Shown one piece after another: positions 8,974-16,673 of a DNA stretch of 64,000 nucleotides. The first letter of the stretch is position 1, and every line of letters starts with the position of its first letter. The stretch is taken from positions 3,270,501 through 3,334,500 of the forward strand of contig CP029329.1 of NCBI GenBank assembly GCA_003129525.1, read 5' to 3'. The notes beneath the pieces are model-generated. The model was not told the DNA's origin, searched no databases, and saw nothing but the letters and a program-made list of their open reading frames with translations. The position numbers were made by a program, and so were the translations under genes. The DNA is from Clostridium beijerinckii (GTDB lineage: Bacteria > Bacillota > Clostridia > Clostridiales > Clostridiaceae).

Positions 8974-10231
8974 TAAATTCCTCTCTCCTTTTCATTCTAA
9001 CGTTACTTTTTGGGGTTAAACAGATTTGTTCATCTCTAAATAATTTTTCTAGGCCTTTATAATCATCTTTTTTGAATTTACCACATATTCCACACTGTTT
9101 ACATTCATGGCTTTTATCAGATGGTTCAGTATAAGTACAAATTACACCTTCATAGTTTCTAAGTATTACTTTATCAGGTGATTGTGAAATTAAATACTGA
9201 GGGTTAACAGGTATTTTACCACCACCGCCTGGAGCATCAATTACAAAAGTAGGTACTGCAAATCCAGAAGTATGTCCACGTAAAAGTTCTATAATTTCTA
9301 CACCAGTTGAAACAGGTGTTCTAAAATGTTCAATCCCTTCAGATAAATCGCATTGATATATATAATATGGTCTTACTCTGTTCATTACTAATTTTTGAAC
9401 AAGACTTTTCATAATATATGGGCAATCATTAATATTCTTTAATAGTACAGATTGATTTCCTAGTGGAATTCCTGCATCAGCAAGCATTTTACAAGCAAGC
9501 TTTGATTCTTCTGTTATTTCCTTTGGATGATTAAAGTGTGTATTAATCCAAACCGGATGATATTTTTTTATAATATTACAGAGATTTTCAGTTATTCTTT
9601 GTGGCATAGCAACTGGTACTCTAGTTCCAATTCTTATAACTTCAACATGACTTATATCCCTTAGTTTTTGTAATATGAACTCAAGTTTTTCATCTGAAAC
9701 ACACAATGCATCACCACCTGATATAAGTACATCTCTTACTTCCTTATGAGCTTTGATGTATTCAATAGCTTTCAAGAGATTATTCTTTGATAAAGACCCA
9801 TCTTTTTTTCCTGCAAAACGTCTTCTTGTGCAATGTCTGCAGTACATTGAGCATTGCTCAGTAATAAGAAGAAGTACTCTATCTGGATACCTATGTGTGA
9901 GTCCGGGGACAGGAGAATCATGAGTTTCATGCAAAGGATCACTACTATCACATTCCGATATTTTAGTTTCATCAATAGTTGGAATAGCTTGTCTTCTAAT
10001 TGGGCAATTGTAGTCATCTGGATCTATTAGTGTTGCATAATAAGGGGTTATTGCCATTTTTAGTTTCTTAAGACTAGCCTTTACTCCATTTTTTTCTTCT
10101 TCAGTAAGATTTACAACTTGTTCTAATTGTTCTACTGTGGTAATTCTATTAAGAATTTGCCATTCCCAGTTATTCCACTGTTCTTCTGTAACATCTTTCC
10201 ATAGTGATATATCTTTATAGTTTCTTTTCAA
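8960..10231 (-). CDS. ablA: L-lysine 2,3-aminomutase
   Basis: Radical-SAM, PLP-dependent enzyme converting L-alpha-lysine to L-beta-lysine. It has the iron-sulfur motif TEQCSMYCRHCTRRRFAG, the PLP lysine region DAPGGGGKIPVNPQY, and the GLTHRYPDRVLLLIT block of the family; its length (423 aa) matches the clostridial enzyme. Start choice: a TTG at 10231 follows GGGAG by 8 bases, while the GTG at 10261 has no such site. The C-terminus has a short cysteine cluster (CKQCGICG), as in relatives that bind zinc. Second gene of an osmolyte operon. Confidence 0.95.
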   Translation of the reverse strand: MKRNYKDISLWKDVTEEQWNNWEWQILNRITTVEQLEQVVNLTEEEKNGVKASLKKLKMAITPYYATLIDPDDYNCPIRRQAIPTIDETKISECDSSDPLHETHDSPVPGLTHRYPDRVLLLITEQCSMYCRHCTRRRFAGKKDGSLSKNNLLKAIEYIKAHKEVRDVLISGGDALCVSDEKLEFILQKLRDISHVEVIRIGTRVPVAMPQRITENLCNIIKKYHPVWINTHFNHPKEITEESKLACKMLADAGIPLGNQSVLLKNINDCPYIMKSLVQKLVMNRVRPYYIYQCDLSEGIEHFRTPVSTGVEIIELLRGHTSGFAVPTFVIDAPGGGGKIPVNPQYLISQSPDKVILRNYEGVICTYTEPSDKSHECKQCGICGKFKKDDYKGLEKLFRDEQICLTPKSNVRMKRREEFNENR

Positions 10232-10260
10232 TTTAAACACTCCCTTTTTAAACGTTAACA

Positions 10261-12004
10261 CTAATGTATATTCACCTTATCTACGGCTACTATATCTTTA
10301 ACATTCTCAGAATTTTGTTCATTTTTATTCATATATAAATCTTCTATAACTTTTGATAAATTTAATACATCATTCATCTCATAGAATCCTATTTTCCCTT
10401 TAATAAACTTTATTGCGCAAAGTGCACCTGATGCAAAAACTTTTCTTGAAAATGATTCATGGGAGATTGTAATTCTATCATCTTCTCCAACAATTAATAC
10501 CTCGTGCTTTCCAACTACACCACCAGCACGCACTGAATTGATAGATATTCCCTCTTCCTTGATATGTTTGCCTGCATATAATAAACCACTTTCTATTTCA
10601 TTAGCTATCTTTACTGCAGTACCAGATGGGATGTCTTTCTTGTTTTTGTGATGTATTTCCGAAATTTGAAAATCATAATTATTCAATAAAATAGATGCTA
10701 ATTTTGTTAAAACCATCAATACATTTACTCCAAGTGTTATATTGGGTGCATAAACTATTCCCACACGATTATTATGAGCTAAAGTTTCTATTCTTTTTAA
10801 ATCAAACACTGAAAAACCTGTAGTGCCAATAACCATGTTAACTCCAAGCCTTGATATTATCTCTACATTCTTCAAAGTAGCTTCAGGTTTAGAAAAATCA
10901 ACTACAACATCTGGCCTATATTTTAATATGATCTCCTCTAATTTATTAGTACCTTCTATTTTAATTCCAATATCTTGAATTCCAATGACTTGTCCTAAAT
11001 CCATATGTTTTTTTAAACTGCCAGGACTACACATAGCTGATACAATTCTCATATCATCTTGCTCAAATACCATTTTCCCAATTTCTTTTCCTGTCTTTCC
11101 AAGACCAATTAAACATACTTTATAGGAATAGGTAAGACTTTGAAGTTATCTCTGCCTTTTCCCCTCCTCCACACAGTGCTTGCGACTTTCACCGCACACT
11201 GCGTTCCATCAATGAAGTTTTACTATATTTTATCCATACAACTGAAAATATTATTATTCATAATATCCCATACAGTCAGCGTCTTTCATTGGAATTTTTC
11301 CAACGTTCTGCTTCTCTTATTCTTACTCGAACCTGATTGTATTGTATAATAAAATGTTTCCCATTTCATTGACTTGTGGCTATCCCTCCATTATGTTTCC
11401 ATAACTTCACTGGTACTATGCCACTACTTTCACTGATATTAAAGCAAGTTATAACATTCTGTCTTTCCTTGCTACCGCTTCGTTGGATATAAGTCCTCTG
11501 CGTTATCAGCTTACCACGTTCCAATAATTTTATCCTTTCATATACCTTTAGGTAGTTCCTATAATCCTGTCTGCACAATACTGCCTGTAACAGTATAAGG
11601 ATTTTCATAACGACAAATTTTACTCACCCTCACAGACCCTACAACTTCGGTAGGTGACGCATTTCTGCTCCATTTTTTTTTAGAACCTTACATTCGGAAC
11701 TTTGTCAGTCTTTTATAATTTAGACATTCTTACCATAGGTCTTTTATGGACTCCCGACCTATCATACACTCGACCACCTCTGGTTCGCTTTTCCACAATC
11801 TCTTTCAAAATTGTTAGGGTGTATTCTCAGCCGACTTCACCGAGCTTATAACAAATTTATTCTTATAAATAAAAATGCTATTCGGAGTATCAGAGAAAGC
11901 CCTTCAAGGCGTTACCCTCTCATTTGACTTTTCAAATTATTAGTTCTTAAATAGCTTCGCTATTTAGGCAATACTTTTCATATTACAACGTGTCGCACTA
12001 TCAT
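10261..12004 (-). CDS. dapB: 4-hydroxy-tetrahydrodipicolinate reductase, split by a group II intron
   Basis: Exon 1 is only 11999-12004 (ATG ATA) behind AAGGAGGAG; exon 2 is 10261-11121. Joining them gives MIKVCLIGLGKTGKEIGKMV, a proper dinucleotide-binding start (GLGKTG for the usual GxxGxxG), then IGTTGFS, APNITLGVNVLM and the catalytic motif EIHHKNKKDIPSGTA. Spliced length is 288 residues. Without splicing, exon 2 has no start codon before an in-frame stop, so an unspliced product would lack the nucleotide-binding loop. DapB reduces dihydrodipicolinate in lysine synthesis and would supply lysine to ablA/ablB directly downstream. Confidence 0.88.
11122..11998 (-). mobile_element. ORF-less group II intron inside dapB
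   Basis: An 877-base intron on the minus strand. The 5' end is GTGCGAC at 11998; domain V (about 11171-11204) is a perfect-looking hairpin with CGGTGAAAGTCG, followed by GGAGGAGGGG, a domain VI stem and the end TTACCTATTCCTAT at 11122. The 5' half shares blocks with the second intron of this window (GGGTAACGCCTTGAA, CGAATAGCATT, GCGAACCAGAGGTGGTCGAG). No reverse transcriptase frame exists in domain IV, so splicing or mobility would rely on RNA activity or a maturase supplied in trans. Confidence 0.9.
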
Positions 12005-12031
12005 AAAAACTCCTCCTTAAGTGATGTTCTA

Positions 12032-12091
12032 AATAATAATAAGCTTAATAAGCTGCAGAGAAGTCTCTATAGCTTATTAAGCCTTATTATT
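12032..12091 (-). terminator. Expression-platform hairpin of the c-di-AMP riboswitch
   Basis: Read on the minus strand, AATAATAAG-GCTTAATAAGCT and AGCTTATTAAGC-TTATTATT form a very long stem capped by a CTTC-type loop. It lies between the aptamer and the dapB ribosome binding site and is followed by ATTATTATTT. It fits the switch's terminator, formed when ligand is bound. Confidence 0.75.
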
Positions 12092-12128
12092 CACATATAT
12101 ACCAAAAAAAGTATGATATTAGTATGCC

Positions 12129-12255
12129 AAAAGATCTTCTCTTCAACGCTTACGAGATTAGCTGACGGATTCGGGTCGAAGAAAATTAACCCTACTTATC
12201 ATATGATAAGATTCACCCCAAAAATTGGTTCTCCCGCTCAAATTGATTCAGCGTT
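12129..12255 (-). promoter_or_regulatory. Cyclic di-AMP riboswitch (ydaO/yuaA class)
   Basis: Minus-strand sequence contains the hallmark blocks of this class in order: CGCTGAATC, GAGCGGGAGAACCA, TTTGGGGTGAATCTTATC, GTAGGG, TTCGACCCGAATCCGTCAGC and TAATCTCGTAAGCGTTGAAGAG. Known members switch off potassium and osmolyte uptake or synthesis when cyclic di-AMP is high. Its position ahead of dapB-ablA-ablB predicts that c-di-AMP represses beta-lysine osmolyte production. Confidence 0.92.
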
Positions 12256-12298
12256 ATTAATATTTATTATTTTGTTACAATTCATATTGTCTATAATA

Positions 12299-12327
12299 AC
12301 CATATCATTTTAACATATATATGTCAA
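12299..12327 (-). promoter_or_regulatory. Promoter of the riboswitch-controlled operon
   Basis: On the minus strand TTGACA (12322-12327), a 17-base spacer and TATGGT (12299-12304) precede the riboswitch by about 45 bases. Only the -10 departs from consensus. Confidence 0.6.
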
Positions 12328-12716
12328 CGTATATACGTTAAGGTCATATGTATTTTAACAAACCAAAACTTTAAATATGCTTATTATTACATGAGTTATT
12401 AAATTTATTAAAAGTAAAATTTTCCGAATTTCTATATCTAAATATATATTTCTATTCATTCCAATTAGACATATTGACTTGTTATTTATTTTGATTATGC
12501 CTAAGTTTACGAATATATTATTTCGTATATATTGACGCATAAATATGTGGATGTTACTATAATTAAAGTTATATTAAATTTTACTGAAATGACCATGAAA
12601 TTTAGTGATATGATGAGCTTATTACCTACTTTTGCCATTTATTATATATAATTTACAGTAATTGTGAATAACTGTAAGTTATAGTTAAAAAATTAAAAAT
12701 TATATGGAGGTTACTT

Positions 12717-13334
12717 ATGGATGAAATACTTGCTTCAAAAGAACAATTGACATCTAAAATGGATGAATTAATATCAAATAACGAAGGACCTTTTAGTGTT
12801 GTAGTTGCTGATATTGATGACTTTAAAAATTTAAATAATTTATATGGAGATTCTGTTGGTGATGAAGTACTAAAAAAACTCATTTCAATTTTAAATAATA
12901 ATTTATCATCTACAGACATCATTTGTAGAGCTGGTGATGAATTTAATATACTCCTTGTAAAAAAGGGCGCTGAAAGAAGTTTTATGGAATTGGAAGAAAT
13001 AAGAAGATATTTATCAGATAATACATTTAGCCTATGTGATAATAAAGCAGAAAATGTTTATTTTACTTTAAGTTTTGGAGTTGCAAGTTATCCAAGAGAT
13101 GCTAAAACTGTAGTTGAACTTTTTAGGGTAGCTGATAGTGCTTTGTTTAGAGCAAAGGATTTAGGAAAAAACAGAATTTGTCTTTCAGAGGCAGAAAGCA
13201 TGGTTTTAAAATCAAACTATTTTACTAAAACTCAGCTTGATAGACTTTCTAGACTTTCTAAGGCAAATGATAGAACAGAAGCATTTCTTCTTAGAGAAGC
13301 TCTTGATGATTTATTTAAAAAGTATAGTAGATAA
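12717..13334 (+). CDS. GGDEF-domain protein with C-terminal ribbon-helix-helix-like tail
   Basis: ATG follows GGAGG by 7 bases. Residues about 20-160 are a GGDEF domain (VVADIDDFKNLNNLYGDSVGDE; signature RAGDEF in place of GGDEF; SFGVASYPRDA). AGDEF variants in other proteins can still be diguanylate cyclases, so activity is possible but unproven. Residues 165-205 (YFTKTQLDRLSRLSKANDRT, EAFLLREALDDLFKKY) look like a ribbon-helix-helix DNA-binding module. No signal-input domain or membrane segment is present. Confidence 0.85.
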   Translation: MDEILASKEQLTSKMDELISNNEGPFSVVVADIDDFKNLNNLYGDSVGDEVLKKLISILNNNLSSTDIICRAGDEFNILLVKKGAERSFMELEEIRRYLSDNTFSLCDNKAENVYFTLSFGVASYPRDAKTVVELFRVADSALFRAKDLGKNRICLSEAESMVLKSNYFTKTQLDRLSRLSKANDRTEAFLLREALDDLFKKYSR

Positions 13335-13337
13335 AAA

Positions 13338-13366
13338 AATAGCTTGCAGAATAACTGCAAGTTATT
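13338..13366. terminator. Bidirectional terminator
   Basis: AATAGCTTGCAG AATA ACTGCAAGTTATT between the convergent GGDEF and nhaA genes, with A-run before and TTTTC after. Confidence 0.8.
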
Positions 13367-13388
13367 TTCATTTACTTATTTATATGAT

Positions 13389-14585
13389 TTATTTTTCACT
13401 TTTAAGTTTTATAAGTCCAAAAACTATCCCACCTAATATTGCTGCTAAAATTGAAGCAATCATAATACTTATTTTGGCTGTAGATAACACTGTTTCATCT
13501 ACAAATGATAAAGATGAAACAAATATTGACATAGTAAATCCAATACCGCCAAGAACACTTGCACCATATAAATGTCTTTTTGTCACTTGAGCTGGAAGTT
13601 TAGCCACTTTTAATTTTATCAAAATGTATGAAACTCCAAATATACCTATTTGTTTCCCAATAATTAATCCAAATATAATTCCTAAACTAACTGGTTTCAA
13701 TATGGTTAATCCGATACTGTTAATATCAATAGTTATACCTGAATTTGCTAGTGCAAATATTGGCATAATTAAAAATGAAGATACTGGAGTTAAAGTATGT
13801 TCAAGTCTGTATAAAATTGATGATTTAAATTCATTAATATTTTTTCCTGCAGGCAATGAAATTCCTAGTAATACTCCAGCAATTGTTGCATGTATACCTG
13901 ACTTTAAAATACAAATCCATAGTACTATACCTAAAATAACATATACAGATATATATTTAACCTTAAATCTATTAGCTAATATAAGCGAAATAAAAACAAT
14001 TAAACCCATAATAAGAGCAATCCAAGAAATTTGACTAGTATAAAATGCAGCAATTACAATAATAGCTCCTAAATCATCAACTATAGCTAACGCTGTAAGA
14101 AACACTATTATTCCTTTAGGTGCCTTTTTACCTACTAAAGAAAGTATTCCAAGTGCAAATGCAATATCTGTTGCCATTGGAATTCCCCATCCTGAAATAG
14201 TTGGTTCTTTATAATTAAATAATGCATAAATAATTGCTGGTACAATCATACCTCCTATAGCAGCAGAGATAGGGAGTATGGTTTTTTTTAAAGATTTAAG
14301 CTCTCCAAATACCACTTCTCTTTTTATTTCCATGCCAACTACCAAGAAAAATATAGCCATTAAACCATCATTAATCCAATGAAGCAATGACATTGATAAC
14401 GAAAATTCCTTATATCCAATAGTTACATATGTATGAAGTATATTATTATATGTTGTAACAAAACTAGAATTTGCAATTATTATTGCAATAATAGCAAAAC
14501 TTAAAAGTATTAAGCCACTCGCAGATTCACTTTTAAAAAAGTTTAAAAATGGATTGAAAACTTTGTTGTTAATTTTATTTTTCAT
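13389..14585 (-). CDS. nhaA: Na+/H+ antiporter NhaA
   Basis: A 398-residue NhaA protein with about eleven membrane helices. Family blocks present: FLVVGMEIKREVVFGEL, ATDIAFALGILSLVGK and the ion-site aspartates in LAIVDDLGAIIVIA; plus GVLLGISLPAG and the C-terminal GGIGFTMSIFVSSL. It exchanges two H+ for one Na+ at alkaline pH or high salt. ATG at 14585 has GAGGAG spaced 7 bases; the earlier frame start at 14600 does not. A terminator-containing leader precedes it. Confidence 0.95.
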   Translation of the reverse strand: MKNKINNKVFNPFLNFFKSESASGLILLSFAIIAIIIANSSFVTTYNNILHTYVTIGYKEFSLSMSLLHWINDGLMAIFFLVVGMEIKREVVFGELKSLKKTILPISAAIGGMIVPAIIYALFNYKEPTISGWGIPMATDIAFALGILSLVGKKAPKGIIVFLTALAIVDDLGAIIVIAAFYTSQISWIALIMGLIVFISLILANRFKVKYISVYVILGIVLWICILKSGIHATIAGVLLGISLPAGKNINEFKSSILYRLEHTLTPVSSFLIMPIFALANSGITIDINSIGLTILKPVSLGIIFGLIIGKQIGIFGVSYILIKLKVAKLPAQVTKRHLYGASVLGGIGFTMSIFVSSLSFVDETVLSTAKISIMIASILAAILGGIVFGLIKLKSEK

Positions 14586-14708
14586 AATTAATCTCCTCAT
14601 CTTTAGATATTATTATTTATTCCCTAAAATCTTAGTTTAAATAAAAAATACAGTCGAAATCTTTATTTAATATTTCCAATTGTTAAAATTTTAAACAAAA
14701 AAAGAGAT

Positions 14709-14795
14709 GGGAACACTCTTAATAGAGTTTCCCACCCCAGAAACTAAAATTGCTTGAAAGCAAATTATAAAATTTGCCCAACCGTGCCTAGTTAT
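14709..14795 (-). promoter_or_regulatory. Structured nhaA leader with terminator (candidate cation riboswitch)
   Basis: On the minus strand a conserved-looking stretch (GGCACGGTTGGGCAAATT, then GGGGTGGGAAACTC) runs directly into a hairpin GGGAAACTCT ATTA AGAGTGTTCCC followed by TCTTTTTTT, about 120 bases before the nhaA start. An attenuating leader upstream of a Na+ antiporter is what Na+- or Li+-sensing riboswitches look like (Na+-I/DUF1646 and nhaA motifs), but I cannot match the consensus from memory. Confidence 0.5.
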
Positions 14796-15089
14796 ATTCA
14801 TTTATTTTTATAATATTTATTATATTATATATTAATATAATAATCAAGTTTTGCAATTTTTTTAGAATTGACGTCTCTAGCTACAAAGGCTAATATAACT
14901 TCTAATACAGGAGCTGAGCAAGGTGATGAAAAGAATCCACCTAATATTAATGCTATAATAATCATTCAAAGTGATAAACTTCCTGTTATAAATGAAAGAA
15001 ATAAAGATAAAATATATATGTTAGGCAAATTAATTATGTCTAAATTTTAAGTGATTAAAGATTGTGAAAAGTGAAAGGAGAATATAATT

Positions 15090-15230
15090 ATGGTTAGAAA
15101 CGCTAAAGATGTACCAGGTTTAAAGATACTAAATTCACCACCTTCAGAACGAGACTCCTCTAATAATGCTTTTGAAAGAAATACTCATAAAGCTAAGAAA
15201 GATGCATCTTCAGGAAAATGGAAAAAGTAA
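15090..15230 (+). CDS. Small hydrophilic protein, 46 aa
   Basis: AAAGGAG lies 9 bases before the ATG. The product begins MVRNAKDVPGLKILNSPPSE and ends in a basic tail THKAKKDASSGKWKK. No family recognised. A perfect hairpin at 15389 follows after 160 bases. Size and charge resemble small spore or stress proteins of Clostridia, but this is only an analogy. Confidence 0.6.
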   Translation: MVRNAKDVPGLKILNSPPSERDSSNNAFERNTHKAKKDASSGKWKK

Positions 15231-15388
15231 TACATTGATTTTAATGAAATTCTTGTGATTCTAAAATAGTCCGTGTAAACTTCATTAAGATTATATAAAC
15301 AATTATCAAATGAAAGATATAAGTTTATTATGAAACAAAATATCTTCTATATGCTCTGTTAGACCAAATTGTTGATATATACACTAAA

Positions 15389-15414
15389 ACAGGTAGGCCA
15401 ATTGGACTACCTGT
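15389..15414. terminator. Hairpin between convergent genes
   Basis: ACAGGTAG GCCAATTGGA CTACCTGT lies between the 46-aa gene and the SpoIIE-type phosphatase gene, which converge on it. Confidence 0.65.
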
Positions 15415-15493
15415 TAATACACAAATTATGAATATTAAGTGTTATTACATATACATATTATACTGTAACTGTATTTATTTTCATTTGTTAAAT

Positions 15494-16666
15494 TTAACAA
15501 AAACTAATCTTAACACTTTTACCCATCTTATTTAAACATTCTTCAAGTTGTTTGATTAATGCTAATTTTGTATCAAAATCAATGTCTGTTCTCTGATGCG
15601 CAACATTTTCAGACATTCCAAAATAAATATTCACATCAGTAGCTTCTTCAATCAAAAGAAGTGCAAGTAACGATGCTGGATCTTTACTTTTAGATATTTT
15701 AAGACAATACATTGGATCTTTTGAAAACTTTAGGATTAATTCCACAACTTTTTTTAGGGTAATGATACCTTCGGTTACATAATCTACGCCTTCAATTGAA
15801 GCCATATCTGGAACTTCTTCATTTCCACTGCCTTGTATTACACTCATGGGCTTGTTCAGATATTTACTTGCAACACCGGCCGTGCTTCCACCACAAATAA
15901 CGCTTTTGCCATTTTTAGAAAAGAATAATTTTAGTACTTTATCATCATCTTCTTTATTTTCTGGTGTGCCAATAAGCATATTAACAACTTCCCTAGACCT
16001 AATTTTTACCACAAAAACAGTGGCATCATCATCTAGGGAATCCTCACTTAGTGTCAAACAACAATTTATAATTTGTGCAGCGATATGAGATGCTGACATT
16101 TGTTTTGTATCAATACGTTCTAAAAATTCTACAATTTCAGAATGATGCCAGCCGCTTTGAGAAAGTTTTCCAATCCCAGCATTAGTAACTCCATCAGTCA
16201 TCAGCACAATAATATCATCCTTTTGGAGAATAATTCTGCTTTCATGAATTTCTTTTTCTCCAACAAAGTGAACATTATAGTTGTATGATAATTTTTTACC
16301 TTTTCTTAAGATAATTGCACTGGGATTATCATACTCTGCAAGATATGCTTGACCATTTTTGAGCTCTAATACAGTAAAAGTAGAGTAAGCCAATCTTCTC
16401 TCCTTACACATGGGAAGAGTTGTTGCAACAGTATCTATACACTCATCTAGTGGTATATTTTTAGAAAGCATGTTTCCGAGTATTGTTGATGTTAGAGTAG
16501 AAAGTATATTTGCTTTAACACCACTACCTAAACCATCTGAAAGTACAATTATTTTTTTATCTAGATTGTCAAAAATCTTAAACCAATCACCACATAGAGT
16601 TTCTGAATGTTTATTTATACTTGTATATCCTGTTTCTACGGTTAAAGATTCGTCCCTTTCATACAT
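15494..16666 (-). CDS. SpoIIE/PP2C-type serine phosphatase
   Basis: A 390-residue protein. Residues about 10-220 are a PP2C/SpoIIE phosphatase domain with metal-binding aspartates in IIVLSDGLGSGVKANILS, DIIVLMTDGVTNAG and LDDDATVFVV. The C-terminal half (NMLIGTPENKEDDDKVLKLF onward) is the extra module typical of phosphatases paired with hydrogenase-like sensors. The ATG at 16666 sits 10 bases after AAGGAG. It starts 7 bases after the sensor gene stop, so the two form an operon, and the phosphatase is the likely output. Confidence 0.88.
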   Translation of the reverse strand: MYERDESLTVETGYTSINKHSETLCGDWFKIFDNLDKKIIVLSDGLGSGVKANILSTLTSTILGNMLSKNIPLDECIDTVATTLPMCKERRLAYSTFTVLELKNGQAYLAEYDNPSAIILRKGKKLSYNYNVHFVGEKEIHESRIILQKDDIIVLMTDGVTNAGIGKLSQSGWHHSEIVEFLERIDTKQMSASHIAAQIINCCLTLSEDSLDDDATVFVVKIRSREVVNMLIGTPENKEDDDKVLKLFFSKNGKSVICGGSTAGVASKYLNKPMSVIQGSGNEEVPDMASIEGVDYVTEGIITLKKVVELILKFSKDPMYCLKISKSKDPASLLALLLIEEATDVNIYFGMSENVAHQRTDIDFDTKLALIKQLEECLNKMGKSVKISFC

Positions 16667-16673
16667 AACACTA

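Noticed and set aside
11140-11608. Open frames inside the dapB intron on both strands
   Set aside because: They overlap ribozyme domains and resemble no maturase or other family; explained by the RNA structure.
11990-12313. 107-codon plus-strand frame
   Set aside because: It is antisense to the c-di-AMP riboswitch, its hairpin and promoter, which account for the sequence.
14868-15050. 60-codon plus-strand frame before the 46-aa gene
   Set aside because: No ribosome binding site or recognisable fold; the opening codon is not convincing. It may be a decayed gene but I cannot support it.
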